Positions 8,971 through 16,377 of a stretch of DNA of 27,369 bases are shown here, in pieces (position 1 is the first letter of the stretch; every line of letters starts with the position of its first letter). The stretch lies in contig JBJKPR010000047.1 of the NCBI GenBank assembly GCA_046706185.1, forward strand, positions 1 to 27,369. Direction: 5' to 3'. Both the position numbers and the translations under genes were made by a program. The stretch comes from JAJZXY01 sp046706185 (GTDB taxonomy: Archaea; Thermoplasmatota; Thermoplasmata; Sysuiplasmatales; Sysuiplasmataceae). The notes below the pieces were generated by a model, which saw only the letters and a program-made list of their open reading frames with translations, was not told the origin of the DNA and ran no database searches.

Positions 8971-9327
8971 TTGAATGTCTTGGTTGTTGACGATTCCTCG
9001 CTCACAAGGGCGGCAATGGTGGCCGCCCTCGAGGCTTATGACCATCATGTCGTAGCAGAGGGCAAAGACGGGAACGAGGCCATAGCACTCTACAAGGAGA
9101 AGAGGCCGGAAGTTGTCCTTCTTGACCTTGCAATGCCGAACAAGGATGGGCTCGAGGCGATAAAAGAAATACTGGAGTTCGACCCCAAGGCGAACATAGT
9201 TGCGGTCAGCGCCCTCTACGACAGAACAATGCAGAAGAGGGCGGTTGAGCTTGGCGCAAGGGCCTATATTGTAAAGCCGTTTGAGCTCTCTGAGCTTGTT
9301 GCGGTTATGGCCAAATTCCAGGATTGA
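8971..9327 (+). CDS. CheY-like stand-alone response regulator
   Basis: This 118-residue receiver domain has all phosphorylation-site residues: the acidic pair Asp7-Asp8 (VVDDSS), the phospho-acceptor Asp52 (LLDLAMPNKDG), Ser80 (AVSAL) and Lys102 (VKPFE). There is no output domain, so it must act through a protein partner. The TTG start is fixed by AAGGAGATG ending 7 bases upstream. Endonuclease IV follows 12 bases later in the same operon. The nearest kinase is the large GAF kinase at 771-4685, but pairing with it is inference from proximity. Confidence 0.92.
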   Translation: MNVLVVDDSSLTRAAMVAALEAYDHHVVAEGKDGNEAIALYKEKRPEVVLLDLAMPNKDGLEAIKEILEFDPKANIVAVSALYDRTMQKRAVELGARAYIVKPFELSELVAVMAKFQD

Positions 9328-9339
9328 AGGAGGGTTGCA

Positions 9340-10167
9340 GTGCTGCTTGGCGCCCATGTTGGAATAGGAGGCGGTTTCAGCAACGCAGTAAAGTCTGGCG
9401 AGGAGATAGGTGCAGACATAATACAGATTTTTACAAGAAACCAGATGCAGTGGAAGGCGAAACCCATCGATGAGAAGGCAGCTGAACAGTTCAGAAATGA
9501 CTTCGCCTCGAGCAGCCTGAAGGCAGTCATAGCCCATGGTTCATACCTGACAAACCTGGCCAGCCCGGACAGGAAGGGGCTAAAGATGTCTATCGACACG
9601 GTAATTGATGAAATAGCCAGGTGCGCGCTGCTCGGTGTCGGGGTCTACATCTTCCACCCTGGAAGCCATGTCGGTGCAGGGGATGAGAAGGGGGAGAAAA
9701 CAGAGGCGGAAAGCCTGAAATACATACTGTCGAAGACTGAAGGGTTGCCGGTCAGGCTGGCACTGGAAAACATGGCAGGCCAGGGGAATGTAATATGTCA
9801 CCGCCTCGGCACAATTGCAGGGATACTTGAGAGCGTAGGTTCAGAAAGGCTGGGCGTCTGCCTTGACACCTGCCACCTTTTTGCAGCAGGATATGACATA
9901 CGCAGCAGGAAGGCACTTTCATCGACAATGAATGAGTTCAGGCGAACGATTGGCATCAGGAAGCTTTTCGCGATACACTTGAACGACTCCAAGGGGGAGC
10001 TGGGCAGCAGGCTTGACAGGCATGAGAACATAGGGAAGGGGAAGATAGGTATTGAGTGCTTCAGGGAGCTCATGCACATGAAGGGGCTGGCGAAGATCCC
10101 GATGGCGCTTGAAACGCCAGGGGGAACCAGGTACAGGCAGGAGATAGCACTACTGCGTGGACTTTGA
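9340..10167 (+). CDS. nfo: Endonuclease IV (AP endonuclease)
   Basis: Endonuclease IV cuts DNA 5' to abasic sites in base-excision repair, using three zinc ions in a TIM barrel. The 275-residue protein matches the family in length and metal-ligand blocks: GAHVGIGGG at the N-terminus, FHPGSHVG, LENMAGQGN (Glu ligand), CLDTCHLFAAGYD, HLNDSKGELGSRLDRHENIG, and a C-terminal ALETPGG. The GTG start at 9340 follows AAGGAGGG by 5 bases. It shares an operon with the upstream CheY-like gene. Its last 18 bases overlap the convergent glycogen synthase gene. Confidence 0.95.
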   Translation: MLLGAHVGIGGGFSNAVKSGEEIGADIIQIFTRNQMQWKAKPIDEKAAEQFRNDFASSSLKAVIAHGSYLTNLASPDRKGLKMSIDTVIDEIARCALLGVGVYIFHPGSHVGAGDEKGEKTEAESLKYILSKTEGLPVRLALENMAGQGNVICHRLGTIAGILESVGSERLGVCLDTCHLFAAGYDIRSRKALSSTMNEFRRTIGIRKLFAIHLNDSKGELGSRLDRHENIGKGKIGIECFRELMHMKGLAKIPMALETPGGTRYRQEIALLRGL

Positions 10168-11526
10168 CGCTGCTGCGGCTGAATACAGCCTCGCGTACTC
10201 GCGAGCGGAGTTCTCCCACGAGAAATCCTTCTGCATGCAGTTGGACACCGCTTTGCTCCAGCCGCTGCCCGAATACAGCCTTATCGCATCGCTCAGCGCC
10301 CTGGCAAGTGCCTGAGTATCACTGTTTTCAAAGACAAACCCCTCCCCTTCGCCCGATGACGGGTCGAACTGACTGACAGTGTCAGCAAGGCCGCCTGTTC
10401 TTCTCACTACTGGGACTGTCCCGTAGCGCATGCTGATCATCTGGCCAAGCCCGCAGGGCTCGAACCTGGATGGCATGACGAATATGTCTGAGCCGGCATA
10501 TATCCTGTGCGAAAGAGGCTCGTCGAACCTCATGATCGCCCTGTACGCAGGGTTCCCCGAGGCCATATCCTGCATTCGCTTCATCAGCTCCTCGTCACCC
10601 GTACCGAGGATGATAAGCTGGTAAGCTCCCCTGACAAGCGGAAGGGCGTCAAGAAGCAAATCGGCGCCCTTCTGTTTCCAGAGCCTGCCGATGAATGCAA
10701 TCAGCGGTCTGCCAACCTGGGGAAGGGAGAATTCACGCTGGAGCGAACTCTTGCACAGCGCCTTCCCTCCCTGCGATGCAATGCTGTAGTGTGAACGAAG
10801 CTCCCTGTCCGCTGAAGGGTCCCATACGCGGTAATCTATACCGTTGAGAACTCCTGCCAGCTTGGAGCTGTGTTTCTTTATAATGCCCTCCATCCCGAAG
10901 CCGTATTCAGCGGTCTGTATCTCGCGGCTGTAGGTGGGACTTACGGTGACAAGCGAATCGCAGTAGACTATCCCCGCCTTCATAGCGCTCGCATTTCCGT
11001 AGTACTCTACCCCTTCCATCTGGTAATACGACCTGTCTATGCCTATTTCGTCGAGTATCTCGGGAGTGGAATTCCCCTGAAACTCCATATTGTGTATTGT
11101 GAACAGCGAAGGTGTGTGTGGTTCCATCTTTTTCAGAAGGAGTGGTATGTATCCTGTCTGCCAGTCATTGCAGTGTGCGATGTCGTAACCTTTCCCTGCA
11201 ATGAACGAGGCCACAGCCTTTGAAAAATAGGCGAAGCGCCTGTAATCGTCATTATACCCATACATATTCTCCCTTGAGAAGAGATCCTGGCAGCCCACCT
11301 TGACAACATTCCATCCTCCCATGCGCTCGGTGCTGAACGAAAGTTCAGTCCCGTTGACATAGACGCCATCCTTGCCCTCACCGGAGGAGGAAGAGTAGTC
11401 AGGAGTGAAGACATCGACGAAATTCCCACCTTCGGAGAGTGCACCTGAAAGCGAGTGTACGTAGTCTGCAAGACCGCCAGTCTTTGATAGCGGCCAGACC
11501 TCGGCACTTACAACTGCTATTTTCAT
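10150..11526 (-). CDS. glgA: Glycogen/starch synthase, GT5 family (GlgA)
   Basis: This enzyme adds glucose from a nucleotide sugar (ADP- or UDP-glucose) to an alpha-1,4-glucan. The 458-residue sequence begins KIAVVSAEVWPLSKTGGLADY, containing the KTGGL nucleotide-sugar binding motif. It carries the GT-B C-terminal signature SRFEPCGLGQMISMRYGTVP followed by RRTGGLADTV. Length is close to bacterial GlgA (about 480). The ATG at 11526 directly precedes the conserved strand. No other glycogen genes lie beside it, although the sugar-1-phosphate nucleotidyltransferase at 13448 could supply a nucleotide sugar. A bidirectional AT-rich element near 11595-11609 may serve it and the divergent thioesterase. 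Confidence 0.93.
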   Translation of the reverse strand: MKIAVVSAEVWPLSKTGGLADYVHSLSGALSEGGNFVDVFTPDYSSSSGEGKDGVYVNGTELSFSTERMGGWNVVKVGCQDLFSRENMYGYNDDYRRFAYFSKAVASFIAGKGYDIAHCNDWQTGYIPLLLKKMEPHTPSLFTIHNMEFQGNSTPEILDEIGIDRSYYQMEGVEYYGNASAMKAGIVYCDSLVTVSPTYSREIQTAEYGFGMEGIIKKHSSKLAGVLNGIDYRVWDPSADRELRSHYSIASQGGKALCKSSLQREFSLPQVGRPLIAFIGRLWKQKGADLLLDALPLVRGAYQLIILGTGDEELMKRMQDMASGNPAYRAIMRFDEPLSHRIYAGSDIFVMPSRFEPCGLGQMISMRYGTVPVVRRTGGLADTVSQFDPSSGEGEGFVFENSDTQALARALSDAIRLYSGSGWSKAVSNCMQKDFSWENSAREYARLYSAAAASKSTQ

Positions 11527-11595
11527 ATCGTTTCACTATCTGCAACAAGGCAGCAACCGTACTTGCACCTTTACATGCATTTGGAATGCTGAAAC

Positions 11596-11606
11596 GATTA
11601 ATACGA
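11596..11606 (+). promoter_or_regulatory. TATA box of the thioesterase gene
   Basis: GATTAATACGA is centred about 25 bases before the ATG at 11626, the spacing of a leaderless archaeal transcript. This supports that ATG over the TTG at 11608, which would fall immediately beside the box. Confidence 0.55.
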
Positions 11607-11625
11607 TTTGCGGCATCATCCATTC

Positions 11626-12036
11626 ATGCCTCCGTTCAGTTACCCGTTCAAGGTAAGCTGGGTTGAAACAGACGCTCTCGCGGTTGTGCATTTCTCCAAC
11701 TACTTCAGGTACTTCGAGCGTGCCGAGCAGGAGTTCTACATGCAGGCAGGTTCATCGCAGGGGAACGTCATGGAAAAGTACGGTATCGCCTTCCCGAGGG
11801 TGGAAGCGCGTTGCACATATGAATCGCCGATGAAGTTTGGGGACACGGGCAGGACTGAACTTTCCCTGGTTGAGATTGCCGACAAGGCGGTTCGGATAGG
11901 GTTTGAAATCACGAACGACACGACAGGGAAGAAGGCGGCCCACGGCGTCATGACGCTTGTCTGCGTTGACACAGAAAGATGGAGGGCAGTCAGCATTCCG
12001 GATGACGTAAGGGCGATTTTCAGCAGACTTGCCTGA
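11626..12036 (+). CDS. Hotdog-fold acyl-CoA thioesterase (YbgC/4HBT type)
   Basis: The 136-residue protein has the 4-hydroxybenzoyl-CoA thioesterase signature VSWVETDALAVVHFSNY, with the catalytic Asp in ETDA, followed by YFERAEQEF. It is a single hotdog domain of normal length. It should hydrolyse a short or aromatic acyl-CoA in the cytoplasm, but the substrate cannot be told from sequence. The start is the leaderless ATG at 11626. It is flanked by divergent glgA and a convergent MFS transporter, so it appears monocistronic. Confidence 0.88.
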   Translation: MPPFSYPFKVSWVETDALAVVHFSNYFRYFERAEQEFYMQAGSSQGNVMEKYGIAFPRVEARCTYESPMKFGDTGRTELSLVEIADKAVRIGFEITNDTTGKKAAHGVMTLVCVDTERWRAVSIPDDVRAIFSRLA

Positions 12037-12038
12037 GT

Positions 12039-13217
12039 TCAGAATATGAATTTGCGCTGCAACACGGCAAGAATGACTGCGCCTGACATGGCTGTCGCGA
12101 ATGCATAGATGTACGAGGAGAACACGCTGACTGTGAAGAGGACTCCCATCAGTATGTTTGAAGTGAAAAGACCGATGCTTCTCCACTGACTGAGCCTTCC
12201 AAGCCCCCCGGATACTCTTGAAAGCGGAGCGATCATTGTCGTGACCACCGGTTCGTACGTCTCAATTACTCCGGCACCTATGCCAAGGACGGCGGTTGAT
12301 GCATAGAAACCACCGATGCCGGCGTGAAGCTGGTAGGAAACAGCTATTAGAAGAGAGCCAAACGCAGCAACAGCATAGCCAAGCTTCCAGAGTGCTCCTA
12401 GTGCATTAAGGTTGAATGAGCCGAAGAGAAAGCCTGAGAAACCTGATGAAAAAAGGAAAATCGCATAAGTGGCTATGCCGAACGCATAGCTTCCTGTTTC
12501 GCTTGAGACTGTAATGATTGGGAACCCGAGGCTGTAATAGCTGAAACCAAACAGTGCAACTGCGGCAAAGAACATTCTCCCTGCTGAAGGGGGGAGCTGC
12601 TCCTTTGCCCCTTCCCTGTTTTCTGTGCTGAGGGATGCGAGGTAGTCCTCGTTCTTTTCCCCCTTTGTCAGGAACAGGACGACGCTCGAGACAAGGATCG
12701 GTATTGCGGTGAGAAGCATCACCAACCACATCTGTACCCCGAGTGAAAGAAAGATGAAGGCAAGCGTTGCAGATAATGTTCCTCCCCCCACATCAAGAGC
12801 ATGGAGAAGAGCGAAGGCGTTTGTCCTGTGTGCAGGATCTGATGCTTCAACGAGCATCGCCCTTCTTGGTGGGGACCTGAAATCCCTGGCAAACCAGCCG
12901 CCCATATACAGCCCGCCGCTCGCGAAGACGTTCGACGGCAAGCCGCTGAAGGAAAGAAGTGGAATGAGAACGTTGCCTGCAAGCGCCACGCGCCTCTTGT
13001 TCAGCCTGTCACCTACTCGCCCTCCAGCGTATGACACCAGTGAACCTATACCGTACGTCAGGGCCATCAGGACGCCAAAGACATACGGTCTCTGGTGCAG
13101 GACATCCGTTATATAGATTGGAAGGAGACCGACAACGGCCTGGTAACCAAGGTCTGCGAAGAACGCTGACAGTGATATCAGCATAACTTCACGCGTGAGC
13201 CAACTCCACCGGCGCAT
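12039..13217 (-). CDS. MFS transporter
   Basis: The 392-residue protein is very hydrophobic, with about 12 predicted membrane helices. It has the major-facilitator motif A between helices 2 and 3 (GGRVGDRLNKRR) and a hydrophilic central loop near residues 195-215 (KGEKNEDY onward) that separates the two six-helix halves. The substrate is not predictable; a drug or metabolite exporter is the usual outcome for this length. The ATG at 13217 lies about 31 bases after the centre of a CTTATAAG TATA box, so the transcript is nearly leaderless. It converges on the thioesterase with a 2-base gap. Confidence 0.9.
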   Translation of the reverse strand: MRRWSWLTREVMLISLSAFFADLGYQAVVGLLPIYITDVLHQRPYVFGVLMALTYGIGSLVSYAGGRVGDRLNKRRVALAGNVLIPLLSFSGLPSNVFASGGLYMGGWFARDFRSPPRRAMLVEASDPAHRTNAFALLHALDVGGGTLSATLAFIFLSLGVQMWLVMLLTAIPILVSSVVLFLTKGEKNEDYLASLSTENREGAKEQLPPSAGRMFFAAVALFGFSYYSLGFPIITVSSETGSYAFGIATYAIFLFSSGFSGFLFGSFNLNALGALWKLGYAVAAFGSLLIAVSYQLHAGIGGFYASTAVLGIGAGVIETYEPVVTTMIAPLSRVSGGLGRLSQWRSIGLFTSNILMGVLFTVSVFSSYIYAFATAMSGAVILAVLQRKFIF

Positions 13218-13243
13218 GGATCCGGCAAAAGATTGGCTTCGGC

Positions 13244-13251
13244 CTTATAAG
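13244..13251 (-). promoter_or_regulatory. TATA box of the MFS gene
   Basis: CTTATAAG (self-complementary) is centred about 31 bases before the ATG at 13217 on the minus strand. Confidence 0.55.
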
Positions 13252-13312
13252 AGTTCACAATATGGCGTAAGCAACATACGGGGAGTCGGACCTGACAGTG
13301 GAAACCTCTGCA

Positions 13313-13339
13313 CTAAATAGATGCACTGTATCTATTTAG
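13313..13339. repeat. Perfect 10-bp inverted repeat, possible operator
   Basis: CTAAATAGAT (13313-13322) and ATCTATTTAG (13330-13339) are perfect inverted arms around a 7-base spacer. The hexamer TGCACT also occurs twice in direct orientation, 13 bases apart, at the left arm (13309 and 13322). The repeat lies between the MFS promoter and the TATA box of the nucleotidyltransferase operon (13362-13370). It has no T-run, so an operator is more likely than a terminator. Confidence 0.55.
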
Positions 13340-13361
13340 CAAGGCTGAAATAAGGACGACC

Positions 13362-13370
13362 CCATATACC
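13362..13370 (+). promoter_or_regulatory. TATA-like element of the nucleotidyltransferase operon
   Basis: CCATATACC predicts a transcript start near 13390 and so a leader of about 55 bases, unusually long for this window. The leader contains the pairing segments described at 13394-13430. Confidence 0.4.
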
Positions 13371-13393
13371 GTACCTTTGTTCAGTGCGACGAC

Positions 13394-13430
13394 GGGAAAA
13401 ACTGACAGTAAAGGGAGGTTTTCCCTGTCA
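13394..13430 (+). promoter_or_regulatory. Leader with two alternative helices
   Basis: GGGAAAA (13394-13400) can pair with TTTTCCC (13419-13425). TGACA (13403-13407) can pair with TGTCA (13426-13430). The pairs interleave with no bases between the two 3' arms, so they probably exclude each other. The ribosome binding site GGGAGG lies just downstream (13434-13439). At DNA level, TGACAG also occurs at 13293-13298, so a protein-binding repeat is an alternative reading. Confidence 0.35.
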
Positions 13431-13447
13431 CGCGGGAGGCATTACAA

Positions 13448-14530
13448 TTGAGAGCGATAATCATGGCTGCAGGGAAGGGAACAAGGCTCCTTCCACTCAC
13501 GGCCACCAGGCCAAAGCCGATGATGCCTCTTCTGAACCAGCCAATAATGGACGGTATGATTGCCTCTGTCAAGGCAGCGGGCATTGATGAGGCGACAGTG
13601 CTGGTAGACTACCTTTCGGACCAGATAGTCCGCCATCTTGGTGACGGATCCCTCTTTAAGATGAAGATAGACTATACGACCGACAACATAAAACGGGGCA
13701 CCGCCGGAGCTGTCAAGAATGCTGTTTCGGAGGAGAAGGAGCCATTCCTCGTAGCCTCCGCTGACATACTCACCACTATAGACCTCAAGGAGATGATCGA
13801 CGCGCATTCAAACTCAAATGCGAGCGTCACGATGATGCTCTCAAAAGTTTCGGATCCGTCACAGTTTGGCGTTGCTCAGCTGGATGAGAGGAAGATGATA
13901 ACCAGGTTTCTGGAAAAGCCAAGAAAGGAGGAATCGTTCAGCAATCTCGTAAACGCTGGAACCTACATATGCGACCCGGATGTGTTCGACGATGTGCCTC
14001 AGGACGCAGTATTTGACTTTTCCAAGGATTTGTTTCCTTTGATGCTGCGAAAGGAGAAACAGATTCTAGGTTTCAGGTACGATGGTTACTGGAATGATGT
14101 GGGGCAGCCGAGCACATACCTTGCTGCGACTGCGGACGTCATTGAAGGAAAACTCGAAAAGGAGAACATGAGAGAGTCGTACCAGCACTACGAGCCAACG
14201 TTTGGAAGGTTGATAACGGGCAGAAACTGCGAGATTGATGCTTCTGCAGTCATAGATGGGTTTGCCGTCCTCGGCGACAATGTCAAGATCGGGCGGGCCT
14301 CAAAACTGTCGCGCTCCATAATATATTCAAATAGTTCAATTGGTGATTCCTGCGTTGTATCCGAGGCAATAGTTGGTGAGGGTGTGTCGGTCGACAGTTC
14401 TGTTACGCTTGACGAAGGTGTCGTCATTGGCGACAGGACCACGATTGGCGGAGACAGCAGGATAGGGCACAACATAAAGATATGGCACCACTCCCGTCTG
14501 GGTCCCGGAACAAAGATGCTCCACACGTGA
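13448..14530 (+). CDS. Sugar-1-phosphate nucleotidyltransferase with left-handed beta-helix
   Basis: The enzyme activates a sugar-1-phosphate with an NTP to give an NDP-sugar. The 360-residue sequence opens with MAAGKGTRLLPLT and RPKPM (nucleotide-binding loop and conserved Lys), then SADIL (metal site), FLEKP, NAGTYI and YWNDVG. From about residue 250 to the end, hexapeptide repeats (for example AVIDGFAVLGDNVKIG, GVVIGDRTTIGG) form a left-handed beta-helix. The layout matches archaeal mannose-1-phosphate guanylyltransferase or glucose-1-phosphate thymidylyl/uridylyltransferase, and sequence alone does not decide which. The TTG start is supported by GGAGG 8 bases upstream. A phosphomannomutase-like gene follows 4 bases later. 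Confidence 0.9.
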   Translation: MRAIIMAAGKGTRLLPLTATRPKPMMPLLNQPIMDGMIASVKAAGIDEATVLVDYLSDQIVRHLGDGSLFKMKIDYTTDNIKRGTAGAVKNAVSEEKEPFLVASADILTTIDLKEMIDAHSNSNASVTMMLSKVSDPSQFGVAQLDERKMITRFLEKPRKEESFSNLVNAGTYICDPDVFDDVPQDAVFDFSKDLFPLMLRKEKQILGFRYDGYWNDVGQPSTYLAATADVIEGKLEKENMRESYQHYEPTFGRLITGRNCEIDASAVIDGFAVLGDNVKIGRASKLSRSIIYSNSSIGDSCVVSEAIVGEGVSVDSSVTLDEGVVIGDRTTIGGDSRIGHNIKIWHHSRLGPGTKMLHT

Positions 14531-14534
14531 TACA

Positions 14535-15287
14535 ATGAGACTCTACGCATGGGAGAGATACGAACCGCTCAGAGCAACAAATGCTGGGCTCGCTATTGCA
14601 AAGTACTTCGGAGATAACAGCACCATAGGCACTGGCAGGGACGGCCACTCTGTTTCAAGATTTGTTCGGCGCTGCATTGTAAACGGGCTTGTGAATTACG
14701 GAACACAGATACTTGATTTCAGGGTTGTGCCGAGCCAGGTAATCAGATACGGGCTTGTGAAGCAGCGACTCGATGGTGCTGTCTACATATCCTACTACAA
14801 GGATGAGGTCCAGATACACGTTTATGGAAAGGATGGAAGGAACCTGAGCGCTGAAGAGCATGTCAGGATAAGGATAGAGGCGGAGAAGATACACGAGCCA
14901 AGCTCCTCTATCGCAGACATAGGCTCACTCATGCAGTACACCAACGGCACAGAGGACTATGTCGACTACATGCTTTCAAAAATCGGAGATGTAGCAGATG
15001 GCAGGTGGCTGGTGGACACTCAAGGCGATCCCATTTCCCTGGTAGTTGAATCAGTCTTCACCAAGCTTGGGGTGGAATACAGTGTGTTCAATCCGATGTT
15101 CACATCAGCTTCACAAATCAAGACAAGAAAAGAATTTCTTGCAGAACTGGGCGAGGGGAGGTTTGACCACGGAGCGGTTGTGGAAAGGGATGAACTCCTG
15201 GGCGCCACCTACTACGACAGGAATGGAAAAAGCACGCATTTCAACTCCTTCCAGGATATGATGCTCGAAGTGATCGGCAAAAAGTAA
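14535..15287 (+). CDS. Degenerate phosphomannomutase-like protein (pseudoenzyme)
   Basis: The 250 residues follow the first two domains of the phosphoglucomutase/phosphomannomutase family: GTGRDGHSVSR (residues 32-42) stands where VGRDTRxSS is expected, then FRVVPSQVIRYGL for the usual LGVVPTPAL segment. The catalytic TASHNP loop is replaced by YISYYKDEVQ (84-93), with no phosphoserine. The metal-binding DGDADR loop is replaced by VERDELLGATYYDRNG (216-231). Domains 3 and 4 are missing although the stop is clean. It lies 4 bases after the nucleotidyltransferase. Fused nucleotidyltransferase/beta-helix/degenerate mutase proteins exist in bacteria, and this pair looks like a split form. A structural or regulatory subunit is the likely role. 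Confidence 0.75.
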   Translation: MRLYAWERYEPLRATNAGLAIAKYFGDNSTIGTGRDGHSVSRFVRRCIVNGLVNYGTQILDFRVVPSQVIRYGLVKQRLDGAVYISYYKDEVQIHVYGKDGRNLSAEEHVRIRIEAEKIHEPSSSIADIGSLMQYTNGTEDYVDYMLSKIGDVADGRWLVDTQGDPISLVVESVFTKLGVEYSVFNPMFTSASQIKTRKEFLAELGEGRFDHGAVVERDELLGATYYDRNGKSTHFNSFQDMMLEVIGKK

Positions 15288-15369
15288 GTGGTTGAGCAAG
15301 CCTCTGGGTGAAGCGAGGGGAACGGCGTGACTTTCATGGTTTGAGGTACAGGGCCGCACCGCCTGAGAG

Positions 15370-15699
15370 CTACCCCATATGACGGACAACTTTTACCTCT
15401 TCGACTGTTATCAGGCCGCCCCTGACCATCTCGCCAAGCTTTGGAAGCAAAGGAGTTATCTTCATTTCGGAATCGACTGTCTCGATTACAATAGGCATGT
15501 CCTCGCTTAGCCTGAGCGGTGTTGAGGCATGCAGTACGCTCCTCTTTCCGAACCCGTACACACCCCTGACAACTGTCGCGCCCCAAATGCCCTGCTCCCG
15601 CAGAAAATGGACAACAGCTTTGTAAGCAGGCAGGTTCTGATAATGATCCGACTCGCCCATGTATATTCTGAGACGTACAGCTTTCTCCTCCAGCTCCAT
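15370..15699 (-). CDS. DUF190 protein, CrcB partner
   Basis: The 109-residue sequence matches the DUF190 family: an N-terminal LRIYMGESDHY, then a GIWGATVVRGVYGFG core and PIVIETVDSE. It is a small cytoplasmic ferredoxin-like or PII-like fold. The gene starts one base after the crcB stop, so the two are translationally coupled. DUF190 genes recur beside crcB fluoride channels, suggesting a regulatory or sensing role, but the biochemical function is not established. It converges on the pseudo-mutase gene with an 82-base gap in which I see no clear terminator. Confidence 0.85.
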   Translation of the reverse strand: MELEEKAVRLRIYMGESDHYQNLPAYKAVVHFLREQGIWGATVVRGVYGFGKRSVLHASTPLRLSEDMPIVIETVDSEMKITPLLPKLGEMVRGGLITVEEVKVVRHMG

Positions 15700-15700
15700 T

Positions 15701-16090
15701 TCAACCAGCTCCGATAACGAGGCCGATCATCCTTCCGACGAACGCTCCTCCTACACACAATATTGCATTCAGGAATATGTTAATAGCTGCTGCCACCAAA
15801 CGAGATTCGGCCATAAGCATCACAGTTTCAAGGCTGAAGGTGGAGAGTGTCGTGAAACCGCCGAAAAGGCCGACGAACAGAAAGAGCCTCATCTCCTGCG
15901 ACATGAACCCCTTTCCTGCTGAGAGGAAGAAAAGGAGTGCAAGGAAGAGGCTGCCTGTGAAGTTGACCACAAATGTTCCCCAGGGGAAGTCGCTGTTGGT
16001 GACTGCGCCGCTTACTGCATAGCGCATCACGCTTCCTGCGGCACCCCCTGCTGCAATAAGCAGCAGCAGTCTTATCTGGTTTGCATCCAC
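15701..16090 (-). CDS. crcB: CrcB/Fluc fluoride channel
   Basis: Fluc proteins are dual-topology dimeric channels that export toxic fluoride. The 129-residue sequence has four membrane helices and the family motifs GGAAGSVMRY, WGTFVVNFTGS (pore Asn) and GLFGGFTTLSTFS (Phe-box and Na+/Thr region). The frame stays open to 16315, but those extra residues are Arg/His/Cys-rich and unlike the family. The GTG at 16090 gives the normal length and is preceded by GGTGA, a Shine-Dalgarno match. The TATA box at 16223-16234 would give a leader of about 110 bases. Together with DUF190 this forms a fluoride-resistance operon. Confidence 0.92.
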   Translation of the reverse strand: MDANQIRLLLLIAAGGAAGSVMRYAVSGAVTNSDFPWGTFVVNFTGSLFLALLFFLSAGKGFMSQEMRLFLFVGLFGGFTTLSTFSLETVMLMAESRLVAAAINIFLNAILCVGGAFVGRMIGLVIGAG

Positions 16091-16222
16091 GGTGTCACCA
16101 TCAGCCCGTCCGTGTGGTCTGCCTCTCCCGACATGTCTGTCCGCCCCTGTGACACGAGCCATATGCCCGGGAGTTTGATGGGGAGGATAGGAACCACCAC
16201 AGGAGGGCCGGAAGCATGGCCT

Positions 16223-16234
16223 CTTTAATATACA
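16223..16234 (-). promoter_or_regulatory. TATA box upstream of crcB
   Basis: TGTATATTAAAG on the minus strand predicts a transcript start near 16205 and a leader of about 110 bases before the GTG at 16090. I could not match the leader to the fluoride riboswitch consensus. The rest of the gap 16091-16377 shows nothing else. Confidence 0.5.
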
Positions 16235-16377
16235 TTGGCAGACTGGAACTTCGCGCCGTTGCCTGGCGCAGATGAAGGAATCGGTGCCTACCCACCCTGC
16301 AGGCAGTTCATGCATGAAGGACTGAAATATGCATCAGGGCATGCTCTGTCAGTGAGCGTCGGTGGTGGCCGTTTGGT

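Noticed and set aside
13394..13430. Stable H-type pseudoknot
   Set aside because: The two 3' arms are adjacent with no linking bases, so both helices forming together is sterically unlikely; kept only as alternative pairings.
16091..16220. Fluoride riboswitch in the crcB leader
   Set aside because: I could not find the conserved GGCGATGG-type core and pseudoknot on the minus strand; only the long leader is reported.
16091..16315. 75-residue N-terminal extension of CrcB
   Set aside because: The extra residues are Arg/His/Cys-rich, unlike CrcB, and a GGTGA-supported GTG at 16090 gives the family length.
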